Below, piece after piece: positions 36,943-45,130 of a stretch of DNA of 64,000 nucleotides (positions are counted from its first letter, which is position 1; every line of letters starts with the position of its first letter). Under the pieces are notes generated by a model. It made no database searches and was not told the origin of the DNA. It saw nothing but the letters and a program-made list of their open reading frames with translations. The position numbers and the translations under genes were made by a program. This DNA comes from Pararobbsia alpina (GTDB lineage Bacteria; Pseudomonadota; Gammaproteobacteria; Burkholderiales; Burkholderiaceae), in contig NZ_CADIKM010000004.1 in assembly GCF_902859895.1 (NCBI RefSeq), forward strand, positions 290,927-354,926, given 5' to 3'.

Positions 36943-37341
36943 TCAATGCAATAAACTCTCCGACATGAGATGCCGGCATTCCTCCCAAATCAACATCCGG
37001 GCTAACTTCCCCAAAGGACTCTTCGGGTTCTGAGGATCCGGCAATCCAGGCTGTTTCCCCGGCCACGCAACCATCTCTTGCGCTGGCATCGGACGGGCTA
37101 TCCCATAACCCTGAGCGGCGTCGGCGCCGAGAATCGCGATGGCTTCAAGTAGCTCCGCGCCCTCGATCCCTTCCACGAACACCGATTTGCCAAGCGAGTG
37201 ACCAAGCCGGGTCAAATGGTAAATAAAATGCAGCACATTCGAAGCGTCCTCGCCGACGTGCCTCGCGATCCCCCGGTCAATCTTGACCCAGTCGAATGGC
37301 AGTTCTCGCAATCGGTTCAGACTACTGTGCCCAGAGCCTAA
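36943..37341 (-). pseudogene. C-terminal half of a GAF-EAL c-di-GMP phosphodiesterase gene
   Basis: Read on the minus strand from 37341, the translation starts LGSGHSSLNRLRELPFDWVKID, the usual EAL-domain segment after the DDFG motif. It continues with FVEGIEGAELLEAIAILGADAAQGYGIARPMPA (normally VAEGVE and QGYLFARP) and then a tail ending at 36943. The expected preceding Asp-Asp is replaced by IS sequence at the 37341/37342 junction. The other half of the gene lies beyond the IS remnant. Central EAL residues, including the EALLRW motif, are missing, so no active enzyme is expected. Confidence 0.82.
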
Positions 37342-37987
37342 GAAGGTGTTGCGAAATTGAGTTGAGGGGCTGTTAACTTTTCTGACTTGGTGTTAACTTC
37401 TTGTCTTGTTTTGCCTGACAGGAAGCGATGGCTAAAGAACTCATAGACGACGGTGGTCACTCATCAAACCACTTCTGCCCGCGCGAGCACCGCGCAATCG
37501 CCAGTACGCAGGACGCAAACCGACACCAGACCGGGCGGTGCTGACTGGCATCGTGTTCGTGCTGCGCTCGGGCATTGCGTGGAACCTGCTGCCGCAGGAA
37601 ATGGGTTGCGGCTCAGGCACCGCCTGCTGGCGACGGCTCGTCGCATGGCAAAAGGCCGGTGTCTGGCAACGTATCCACGAAACGCTGCTGGCGGAGTTGC
37701 GCCGCCGTGGCGAAATCGATTTGACGCGTGCCATCGTCGACAGCTCGTCAGTTCGCGCCATGCTGGCGGGAAAAAAACCGGCCCCAATCCCACGGACCGG
37801 CGCAAGCTCGGCAGCAAGCACCACCTCATCGTCGACGCGCAAGGCATCCCGCTCGCGGTCATCCTGACCGGCGCAAACCGCCACGACATTACCCAGCTCG
37901 ATGCACTGGTCCAGGCCATTCCACACATTCGGGGCAAGCGCGGTCATCCCTTGCACAAGCCGCAAATCCAGGGCGACCGGGGCTATA
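37342..37987 (+). mobile_element. IS5-family insertion sequence remnant (frameshifted, 3'-truncated transposase)
   Basis: A transposase-like reading starts MAKELIDD at ATG 37428. After a frame change near 37447 it continues with WSLIKPLLPARAPRNRQY and VLTGIVFVLRSGIAWNLLPQEMGCGSG, the typical IS5/IS402-group N-terminus. The frame changes again at the A7 run near 37773, then reads GPNPTDRRKLGSKHHLIVDAQG and stops being transposase after QGDRGY at about 37986. At least the last 80-100 residues, including the terminal catalytic part, and the right inverted repeat are absent. The left end abuts EAL coding sequence. The element is dead. Confidence 0.82.
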
Positions 37988-38660
37988 GTCGACTTTGGTC
38001 ACCTTCCCTGTCCTGAGATCCAGTAGCGGCTGGTAGTGCATTCAGTGCATCCGATCTGAGCAGTGCAGCCCAGTGTTGCCGGATCGCGTACGGCACCGTA
38101 TCGGTATGTCCTTCCCGATTCTCGATACGAGCAATGGCGAACCCCAGGAGGGTTTGTAACTGCGCGACAAAGGTCATCTGATCTGCCGCCGCATACCCTC
38201 CGGGAAATGCGCTGTACAAAGACAGAATGGCTCGGTCTGTGGCCCGGCGCGCTCAGAGGAATTGCCGCGCTGGAGCGAAATCCATAGCGCGGGGCGAGGT
38301 CCTTCCAGGGCACCGCCTGAGGATCCGTCTGAAAATTGACGATCCGCTCCACCTTTCCGCTGCGCAGGCCCGGCCAGCCGGTCCCCGACCCTGAGGACGA
38401 TCGCCATCCGAGGTAGGCCGTGCCGCGGAGCTCTCCTGTTCAGCGCGATACTTCTCAATGGTCACGCCCGAGACGGACTCGGAGCGGAACCCCCCTCACT
38501 GTCCGGCCGGCCCACCGAGCATCCCGCAACCTCATCATGCGTGCCGAGTATTTCACCGACCCGGACAATCAGATCGGTGTAGCTGTCCGCGTCCCACGCC
38601 AATCGGGTAATGCCCAGCAACACGTCCTGACGTGAGGTCTGCAACTGCTGGTAAGCCTCT
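37988..38660 (-). pseudogene. N-terminal part of the interrupted GAF-EAL gene
   Basis: In three different minus-strand frames this stretch reads as one protein: LLGITRLAWDADSYTDLIVRVGEILG (a GAF-type sensor start, about 38640-38560), then DPQAVPWKDLAPRYGFRSSAAIPL (about 38330-38260), then YSAFPGGYAAADQMTFVAQLQ (GAF end), and finally MHYQPLLDLRTGKVTKVD, the start of an EAL domain, ending at the IS junction near 37988. At least two frameshifts are needed to connect the parts, so the gene had decayed in addition to being interrupted. Confidence 0.75.
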
Positions 38661-38704
38661 GTCTGCCAGGCCAGGTCACGGGTAAGGCGCCGGCCCAACA
38701 CCCT

Positions 38705-38809
38705 GCTCGATGCTGTTTCCTCGAGCGAGGCGGCCTGCTCTTCGGTGCGCTGCGACAGGTCCTGGTTGCCCGCGGCGATCTGGTGCGTGGCGGTAACCCA
38801 GTTGACGAG
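38705..38809 (-). pseudogene. methyl-accepting chemotaxis protein fragment
   Basis: About 35 codons on the minus strand read VTATHQIAAGNQDLSQRTEEQ followed by AASLEETASS, the post-HAMP methylation-helix signature of Burkholderiales chemoreceptors. The similarity ends abruptly, and the same frame continues into the GAF-EAL reading, so the two gene pieces are joined end to end. No further chemoreceptor sequence is recognisable upstream. Confidence 0.7.
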
Positions 38810-38963
38810 CCGTTCGGTTCGGTGCCAATGAGCCGCATGCGACAGGTGGCACGCACGAGCCGGATGAAAAGTACGAGCCATTCGAAAGCCGACGTTCCGA
38901 CTCCCCCGCGGAATCATCCAACTCCAGCCGCCCTGCCCGAGATGCCAGTCCAGGCATATCGAA

Positions 38964-39249
38964 ATGCGAAACCACGCAAGGAAAGCTGCCAGCGCCCTGG
39001 GCACCGTTGCAGGCGCAACCAGCAGTATCGCCGTTGCCCTGTCCGGAGCAGAAATCGGTGCGACAGCTGGCGTTATTGCCGGTCCTATCCGGTCGGTCTG
39101 CGGTGGCTTCGCTGGCGCCATCATTGCGGGGCTCGTCGGCGGCGCGGTGGGCTGGGCGGCCGGCGCTGCTCTCAGTGGTCGACGAGAAAGTGCTCAAAAA
39201 CTATCTCTGTTACGCCTGCGGCCACACTTTCAGTTGGAAGCGGCCCTGA
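38964..39249 (+). pseudogene. glycine-zipper small membrane protein, frameshifted
   Basis: From ATG 38964 the product starts MRNHARKAASALGTVAGATS and continues with a glycine-zipper segment (AGAIIAGLVGGAVGWAAGAALSG). After about 39175 the expected ending VVDEKVLKNYLCYACGHTFS, a CxxC zinc-ribbon-like tail, is found in the next frame up to 39249. A two-base loss in the GTGGT tract would explain this. Small proteins of this layout occur beside DUF932 genes in Burkholderiales mobile DNA (from memory). The function is unknown. Confidence 0.6.
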
Positions 39250-39362
39250 CGCACCGGACGCCGCGCCGTCATTCCCCCCTTTCTCTTTTCCTCTGTTCGG
39301 CTTTTCCTATCACATTGCCTGACTCCGGCCGGGCTTTATGCACTTCTTTCAGGAGTTTCACA

Positions 39363-39587
39363 ATGCATCTCGTTCACTCGATGGTCTACACTGGCCAGAC
39401 GCCATGGCATGGTCTCGGTAACCAGCTTGCCGCCGACCAGCCGCTCGAAGTCTGGGCACAGCAGGCCCGCATGAACTGGAAGATCGAAGAATCCGAAGTG
39501 CGCTTCGCGGCGGGCGCGGCTGATATAGCCACGCGACAGTCAACCGGAGACCCGCGAGGGCTCGGCTTGCGTGGATCCGTGAGCTGA
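39363..39587 (+). pseudogene. truncated DUF932 / phage-plasmid-like protein
   Basis: An AGGAG ribosome-binding site precedes ATG 39363. The product starts MHLVHSMVYTGQTPWHGLG and continues VWAQQARMNWKIEESEVRF, the N-terminus of DUF932 (TIGR03299, phage/plasmid-like) proteins. Those are usually about 300-400 residues. Here similarity ends near 39520, and unrelated codons lead to a stop at 39587. The break is only about 30 bp before the end of the relaxase gene, so it likely marks the left edge of the conjugation module. Confidence 0.65.
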
Positions 39588-39618
39588 CCGATCAAGCCAC
39601 GAAAACCTTCCTTGCGCG

Positions 39619-40632
39619 TCAGCGTTCGATGTCGGGGTCCGGCTCCGCGGAATTTGATCGATCGTCTGACACCGGCCGCTCCAGTGCCTCGTGCAATCCA
39701 GTGTGTGGACGTTTCGCGTACGGTCTGTCTTGCTGAACGGACATCGCCTGCACGAAGTCCACGATTTGCATGGCCATCTTCCGATCGTCCAGCGAGTGGG
39801 ACATCGCCATCGCGTGCGCGAGCTCGCGCCACGCCACAAAGACGCCGCAGTGGGCTTGCCATCTGGCATGCCGTGGTGTGTCGTCTGCCACAGCACGCCA
39901 GTAACGCGTTGACTCTCCTTTCGCGAGCATGTGCACAACGGCCTGATTCCGGTACCGCCGAATCACCCCCCGAGTGCGCCGTGCCGTCGCGTTTGCCTCC
40001 ACGCCATGCGCGCGCAACTCTTCGGCGAAGTGTTCTCGCAAGCGTTGCAGATCGGGCTTTTGCAGAGTCAGGCGCCGGCCGTCCGACCCTCTCGCCTGGA
40101 CACTCAGGTGCACGTGAGGGTGCGGCTCGTCGTCATGCGCGGCAAACACGTACGCGCGGCCATCGCCAAATTCCTGAGAGGCAAAATCCCTCGCCGCATC
40201 AAACACGGCTCGGCGATCCGTACCCGCCGGCATGGAGAGCACTAGATTGAAGACCTCGCGCCGTGAGCTTTTCTCCGGGATACCCCATCCTCCCAGTTGC
40301 CACGCGTCGGTAAGGTCACGCAACGCATCCAGTCCGACCACGCGCCGACCGTCCTGATCCTCCAGCGCAACCGCTCCGTTGCGTGAGATATAGCGAAAAT
40401 GTTGACGCACTGCACCCATCCCCTGCCCGTCCGACACAATATTTGTTATCCTGATCATCACCTCCGGTGTGTGCCTGAGTGTGCGTGCAAGCTGCGCGCG
40501 CATGCGCGCTGCCTCATCACCCAGTCGCGCATGGGACAGCTGCGGCGCCCGGACGTGCCGTAACGCTTCATGAAAGAGCCGATCCCCCCAGTTCAGGAGC
40601 ATCGCATCAATGTAGATTTTCGGATACGCCAT
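39619..40632 (-). CDS. relaxase / mobilisation nuclease
   Basis: The 337-residue protein carries a relaxase core. A basic N-terminal region has RITNIVSDGQGMGAVRQHFRYISRNG (about 61-86), and a three-histidine metal motif HDDEPHPHVHLSVQARG lies at 166-182 (H166, H173, H175 as likely ligands), as in MobA/VirD2-type enzymes. A catalytic tyrosine candidate is among Y78, Y81 or the N-terminal Y7. It would nick oriT and lead the strand into the coupling protein. It is the last gene of the module, directly after the MobC-like gene. Relaxases are usually longer, so the C-terminal domain is minimal. Confidence 0.82.
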   Translation of the reverse strand: MAYPKIYIDAMLLNWGDRLFHEALRHVRAPQLSHARLGDEAARMRAQLARTLRHTPEVMIRITNIVSDGQGMGAVRQHFRYISRNGAVALEDQDGRRVVGLDALRDLTDAWQLGGWGIPEKSSRREVFNLVLSMPAGTDRRAVFDAARDFASQEFGDGRAYVFAAHDDEPHPHVHLSVQARGSDGRRLTLQKPDLQRLREHFAEELRAHGVEANATARRTRGVIRRYRNQAVVHMLAKGESTRYWRAVADDTPRHARWQAHCGVFVAWRELAHAMAMSHSLDDRKMAMQIVDFVQAMSVQQDRPYAKRPHTGLHEALERPVSDDRSNSAEPDPDIER

Positions 40633-40633
40633 G

Positions 40634-41194
40634 CTATAGCCTCCAGCGATCCAGATTGGCGCGCATGAGTGCGGCTACCGCGCGCAGATGGGTATCAAGC
40701 GTTTTCTTCACTTCCTCGAACTGCTGGCTGTTGACCGTGCCCTCGCGCGGCGACGTATTCTCAGTGTCCGACACCTGCTCAAGATCGCGCGCGAGGCCAC
40801 CCAGCAGCCGGACAATCCCTGCAAGCTGCTGATTCGATGTCGCAAGGAGCCTCAATTCCCGTTCGTCAAACTGTGGCTCGCCCGCCAGATGCGCCCGAAC
40901 CAGTGCAACGATCCAGTGATTACCAGTGAATCCCGATGCAGCGGCGCGCTGTTTGACCGCCGTCCATGCGCTCGGAGTCAACTGGATAAAAACGGGATGA
41001 TGGCGTTCTTCCGAGTCCGCCCAGCGCGCCACGGGAACCAGCACCGGATCGCGCAAACTGGCGTCTTCCTGGAGGACGTCGAGAATCAGTTGCCGCGCAG
41101 CCGCCTGAGGCGTGAGACCGCGCTGCGCACACCACTGGTCCCAGCGCAGCCTGGCCTCTCCCAGTTCGATGCTTAGCCGCGCGCGCGCTTTCAC
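40634..41194 (-). CDS. MobC/VirD1-like relaxosome accessory protein
   Basis: The 186-residue, charged, helical protein lies one base from the relaxase gene, overlaps the upstream gene by 4 bp, and has the size and placement of mobilisation accessory proteins. Residues 70-100 (FIQLTPSAWTAVKQRAAASGFTGNHWIVALVRAHLAG) resemble a ribbon-helix-helix-like DNA-binding segment as found in MobC. The rest is not recognised. It would help recognise and open oriT. Confidence in the role comes mainly from context. Confidence 0.65.
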   Translation of the reverse strand: MKARARLSIELGEARLRWDQWCAQRGLTPQAAARQLILDVLQEDASLRDPVLVPVARWADSEERHHPVFIQLTPSAWTAVKQRAAASGFTGNHWIVALVRAHLAGEPQFDERELRLLATSNQQLAGIVRLLGGLARDLEQVSDTENTSPREGTVNSQQFEEVKKTLDTHLRAVAALMRANLDRWRL

Positions 41195-41757
41195 GGCTCG
41201 AGCTCAGCGAGACAAGACGGAAGGCCCGGAGGCACGCGCTCGATCTCACGGTTTGCCGTGCGATCCAGTGTGCTCGGACGACCAGGGCGAGTGCGCGCGG
41301 ACGGAGCCGTCGGATCAAAGACCTTCGGTGTGGGTACCCGAATGCCCTGTGCCTGGAACAGGTCGTACATGCGTGCTGCGTGCTGCCGCGCGAGAAAAAT
41401 CGATTGCTCGCTGAACCCTTGCGCGCGCATCGCCGAGGCGATCACCGCCAGATGCATTGTGCGTTGCACCTGCACCGACTCGTCCCTATGGCGGTGCGAG
41501 CTGTGCCTCACAACGCGAGACGTCCCAGATACGGGCTGACCCTGCTGCCTGTCTACTGACGCATCGCGGCGCATCGCGTGTGCCGGGTGCGTCGATCTCG
41601 CGCGCTCCGGTCGTTCAGCATTGACCTGCCAGGTGTGGTCGTCGACCTCCTTTTCCTCCCGAGCAATCTCCTCTTGAGCGATCACCGCACCCGTCGAGCC
41701 CAACCCGGGGGCCTCGATCGCCACCTGGCGTTTGCCGCGGTTCGCCAGCGTGATCAT
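41191..41757 (-). CDS. unknown conjugation-module protein
   Basis: The 188-residue product is started at ATG 41757, whose ATGA overlaps the coupling-protein stop. The middle is hydrophilic and histidine/arginine-rich (SHRHRDESVQVQ). Residues about 120-160 look helical (HLAVIASAMRAQGFSEQSIFLARQHAARMY). The C-terminus is proline-rich with RPGRPSTLDRTANREIERV. I recognise no family. Its fixed place between virD4 and mobC, with 4-bp overlaps on both sides, suggests a relaxosome or coupling accessory role. Confidence 0.6.
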   Translation of the reverse strand: MITLANRGKRQVAIEAPGLGSTGAVIAQEEIAREEKEVDDHTWQVNAERPERARSTHPAHAMRRDASVDRQQGQPVSGTSRVVRHSSHRHRDESVQVQRTMHLAVIASAMRAQGFSEQSIFLARQHAARMYDLFQAQGIRVPTPKVFDPTAPSARTRPGRPSTLDRTANREIERVPPGLPSCLAELEP

Positions 41758-43604
41758 GAATTCGCTCCTCGTTTCGGTACCCCGCTTGTGCTCTCGCACG
41801 GGTCAATCGCGCACGAAGCCCGCGCATTCATTGCGGCGCGTGTTTTGCCGCCCGCTGACGTATCCACCTCAGACTTATCCACCCCTGCCGTACTCCTTGC
41901 TGGCTTGCGCTTCACCGGACGGCTTCGTGACTCCGCGGCTGGGGTGAAGTCGGCCGCGTCCTGATCCGCCGCCGACAGCGCTCGCCCTGCCTGACCGACT
42001 TGGTCAGGCGGAACGCCGAGCAGCATGAAGTGCCGCTCCACGTACGCACTCACCTCTTCTTCGTTGAGATCGGCGAGCCGCGAAGGCAGATCGCGCGGAT
42101 CCCGTGCCTGTAAAACCTCGAGATTTTCGACCGGGACGTTGAGCTGCCCCGAGCCATCCAGATCTATTTCGTCTGTGCGAAGTTCGCGTACGCGCTGCTC
42201 CACCTGCGCACTGAAGCGGGCAAGGTCCATCGCCGGCACTTGAGGCGCTGCCGCAAGCCGTGAGGTGAAGGCGGGGTCGCGCCAGTAGCAGATCTTGTCG
42301 GCAAGGATCGGCTTGGTGTTCTCGAGCACGATGATTTCCTTGTTCCGCCCGAGCTCCTTGAGTTCCTGTGGCAGCAACAGCGGGCGGCGCTGCTCGGAGA
42401 CGCTCTCGCTCGGTCCGCCGCGACCACCCAGGATGGCGCTCGATCGGCTCACGCTGCGCGCCTTGTCGGTGAAGGTGCCCAGCATCTCCGAATACTCGTT
42501 GGCGTCCTTCTGCTCACGCGGTGCATACAGGATCTGCATCGCGTGATTCGTGATGAACGTGCGTGCATCAGCGCGACCGTAGACCGACTCAAGCTGCGCG
42601 ACGGATTGCACGATCGAGAGCATGCGCAGGTTGTAGCTGGCCATATACGCAACCGCGCGCGCGACGATATGAATCTTGCCGATCGCGGTGAATTCGTCCA
42701 TGACCAGCAGACACTGAAACTTCAGATCAGGGTTGTCCTCCGGCAACTGCTTCGTGTTGAGGTTGACGAGCTGCGAGAACACCAGGTTGACGAGCAGCGC
42801 CGCCTGCGCGAGATGATTTGGCGTGACGCCGATGTAGAGCGTCATCCGCCGCCTGCGAACGTCACGCAGATCAAAGTCGTTCGCGCTCGTTGCCGCATCG
42901 ACGATCGGGTTGGCCCAGATCGTGAGCGGCGCGTTAAACGTCGCGAGGATGCTCGCCAACACCTTGTCATCGTTCGCGAGAAACCGGTTCAGGGCATCGA
43001 CGCACGGCCTGCTCAGGAGCGCGCGATACCGTAGCAGCGCCTGTTGCAGGTACGCCCTCACGGGCATGCCGTTGCCGGAGGACTGCCGCAGGATCTCGCC
43101 CATCGTCACGGGATGGGCCGGGCTATCGGCCGTACCGGCGCGTCGCGCGTCGCGCCATTCGCACAACAGCAGCACGATACCCAGAAAGAGATTGCGCGCG
43201 TGGTCCTTCCAGAAATCGTCGTGGCCGCCCATCGGATAGAGCGCATAGCCAATCGCCAGGATGTCTCCGACGCGAAATACCCCGTCTGAAATGGCCGACA
43301 GCGGGTTGTATCGATGGGTGCGCCCGTCTTCGGCAAACGGATTGAACAAATAGACCTCGTGTCCGTGGGCACGTCTGAAGCCCGCTGTGAGGGTGTAGTT
43401 TTCCTGCTTGATGTCGAGCACCACGGCCGAATCCGGATAGCTCAAGAGGTTCGGGATGACGACCCCGACGCCCTTGCCAGAGCGCGCGGGGGCCGCGAGC
43501 AGCACGAACTGCTGGCCCGCAAAACGCAGGTACTGCCCGCGCCAGCTCCCCACGACGAGGGAGGGTCCGGTGTGGGCTGTGGGCACGGCAGTGACGGCGA
43601 TCAC
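41754..43604 (-). CDS. virD4: type IV coupling protein VirD4/TraG, ATPase part
   Basis: The product of about 616 residues from GTG 43604 holds the VirD4 nucleotide-binding and all-alpha domains: Walker A APARSGKGVGVVIPNLLSYP, VVLDIKQENY, Walker B LLVMDEFTAIGKIH, and MLSIVQSVAQLESVYG. The C-terminal 150 residues are acidic and extend past the usual core. The transmembrane part is missing from this frame and is encoded separately just upstream (43601-43975), with which it shares the overlapping GTGA. It recruits the relaxase-DNA complex to the secretion channel. An upstream in-frame ATG (43697) exists but would overlap the previous gene heavily with unlike sequence. Confidence 0.85.
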   Translation of the reverse strand: MIAVTAVPTAHTGPSLVVGSWRGQYLRFAGQQFVLLAAPARSGKGVGVVIPNLLSYPDSAVVLDIKQENYTLTAGFRRAHGHEVYLFNPFAEDGRTHRYNPLSAISDGVFRVGDILAIGYALYPMGGHDDFWKDHARNLFLGIVLLLCEWRDARRAGTADSPAHPVTMGEILRQSSGNGMPVRAYLQQALLRYRALLSRPCVDALNRFLANDDKVLASILATFNAPLTIWANPIVDAATSANDFDLRDVRRRRMTLYIGVTPNHLAQAALLVNLVFSQLVNLNTKQLPEDNPDLKFQCLLVMDEFTAIGKIHIVARAVAYMASYNLRMLSIVQSVAQLESVYGRADARTFITNHAMQILYAPREQKDANEYSEMLGTFTDKARSVSRSSAILGGRGGPSESVSEQRRPLLLPQELKELGRNKEIIVLENTKPILADKICYWRDPAFTSRLAAAPQVPAMDLARFSAQVEQRVRELRTDEIDLDGSGQLNVPVENLEVLQARDPRDLPSRLADLNEEEVSAYVERHFMLLGVPPDQVGQAGRALSAADQDAADFTPAAESRSRPVKRKPARSTAGVDKSEVDTSAGGKTRAAMNARASCAIDPCESTSGVPKRGANS

Positions 43605-43975
43605 AGCAACCCCGCCGCGCGGATTTCCGCATCGCTCGCGAAGCGCGCGCTGCCGTAGAGACGGCGATGACCCGAGCGCTCCCAGAGGGCGTACCATCCG
43701 AGACCCGGACCACCGAAGGCGACCAGTAACCCGAAAACGCCCGAGCCGATCAGCCGCCGCGCTCCCTTCGGGACCATGCCGTCATGCCCAGCACGGGCCG
43801 CGCGGGCCGCATCCAGCCAGGCCCACCACCCCGCGTGCAGCGGATTCATGCGCAGGCTTGCGTAGAGGAAGAACGACGCAAACCAGAGTGCGGCCAGTAA
43901 CGCCGCGCCAATGACAATGAGAATCGCCAATGTCTTCGCCGCCACAAAGGCGTGATACCACCCTGGGGGTCTCAT
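43601..43975 (-). CDS. VirD4/TraG N-terminal membrane part (separate ORF)
   Basis: The 124-residue product from ATG 43975 has an AAGGGAA ribosome-binding site. It has two hydrophobic helices (ILIVIGAALLAALWFASFFLY and LIGSGVFGLLVAFGGPGLGW) and ends LYGSARFASDAEIRAAGLL. That is exactly the segment which in one-piece TraG/VirD4 proteins precedes the ATP-binding domain. The stop TGA overlaps the GTG start of the ATPase part. It is either a frameshift (one missing base near 43602 rejoins the frames) or a genuine two-subunit arrangement with translational coupling. Confidence 0.75.
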   Translation of the reverse strand: MRPPGWYHAFVAAKTLAILIVIGAALLAALWFASFFLYASLRMNPLHAGWWAWLDAARAARAGHDGMVPKGARRLIGSGVFGLLVAFGGPGLGWYALWERSGHRRLYGSARFASDAEIRAAGLL

Positions 43976-44011
43976 GGCCAGTTCCCTTTTTCCATGTCCG
44001 TTCATAGGCAC

Positions 44012-45130
44012 TCACTCGAATGCGGCACGACACTTTCGCAGTGGATCGAACCAGACTTCCGTCATCGACCAGTGTTTGCCGGTCTGGTTGCCCGCATCGT
44101 CGAACATCGGCTGCGCCTGCATGTGTGCGACCACGTCGATACTCAGAAAAAGCAGACGCTTGAGCGCCGCGTCGTCATACGCGGCTGCCTCCGGATGCTC
44201 CTTGGCCATCAGCGCAAAGCGCTCGATGGCGACGGCCGCACTCGATGCGTGATAGCTGGTGATCGAACCGGCGTGCCCTGTGCTCAACAACTTCAGGAAG
44301 TCGTACGCTTCGGCGCCGCGCAGTTCGGCGAGCAGCACGCGGTCAGGGCGCATGCGCATCGTGCTGGCGATCAGATCGGCCGGTGTCACGCGAGCCTGTC
44401 CGTGGCCGCCCTTGCTGTAGAGGAGATGCACACAGTTCTCGATATGGCGGATGAACAATTCGCGCACGTCCTCAATCGTGACGACCCGCTCGTTTGACGG
44501 GATGTGCTGGCAGAGCGTCTTCATGAAGCTCGTCTTGCCCGAACCGGTGTTACCGACGATCACGATATTGAGTCGCGCAAGCACCGCGCGCTCAAAGAAG
44601 CCTGCGAAGTCCCGCTCGTCGAGCCGCTGCACGAGATGTTGGTCCGATGCGCGCAATTGCGTTGTCGCTTCGTCGAGGGCCGCCGGCCGATGCCACGACG
44701 TCTGCGTAAAGTGTCCCTCGGCGCGATACAGGTCGAGCGTCTTCTCCCGCGACGAAGGACGACGGATCGTGACCGACACCGTGCGGGGCGGCACGACCGG
44801 TGGCACCACAATCTGGATGCGCGCGTCACCCGGCAGCAAAGCCGAGAGCACGGGATGTTCGGCTGAGATGGCCTGGTTCGTGAGCGTCGCGATGGCCACG
44901 GCAAACGACATCAGGCGCTCGTAGTCGAGATCCGGGTACTCGTGGCCCTGCCAGCCCAGATGTGTCTCGGTGAGAACACGCTGCGGCCGGTTGATCACGA
45001 GCTCAGTGACGTTCGCGTCCTCGAGCAGCGGCGCAAATGGGCGCATCAGCTCACGCACGGACGCGTCGTCGGGCAACCTCGCGAGCAAAGGCTCCTCAGT
45101 CCGATTGGCTTTCAGCCCCAGCGTTTTCAT
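44012..45130 (-). CDS. virB11: VirB11 secretion ATPase
   Basis: The 372-residue hexameric ATPase powers pilus assembly and substrate transfer. The N-terminal domain includes VTELVINRPQRVLTE. Walker A GNTGSGKT lies at 193-200, followed by the Asp box (VVTIEDVRELF), Walker B MRPDRVLLAELRGAEAYDFL and the His box STGHAGSITSYHASS. It has the usual family length. ATG 45130 overlaps the virB10 stop by 4 bp. It acts at the cytoplasmic face with VirB4 and the coupling protein. Confidence 0.92.
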   Translation of the reverse strand: MKTLGLKANRTEEPLLARLPDDASVRELMRPFAPLLEDANVTELVINRPQRVLTETHLGWQGHEYPDLDYERLMSFAVAIATLTNQAISAEHPVLSALLPGDARIQIVVPPVVPPRTVSVTIRRPSSREKTLDLYRAEGHFTQTSWHRPAALDEATTQLRASDQHLVQRLDERDFAGFFERAVLARLNIVIVGNTGSGKTSFMKTLCQHIPSNERVVTIEDVRELFIRHIENCVHLLYSKGGHGQARVTPADLIASTMRMRPDRVLLAELRGAEAYDFLKLLSTGHAGSITSYHASSAAVAIERFALMAKEHPEAAAYDDAALKRLLFLSIDVVAHMQAQPMFDDAGNQTGKHWSMTEVWFDPLRKCRAAFE

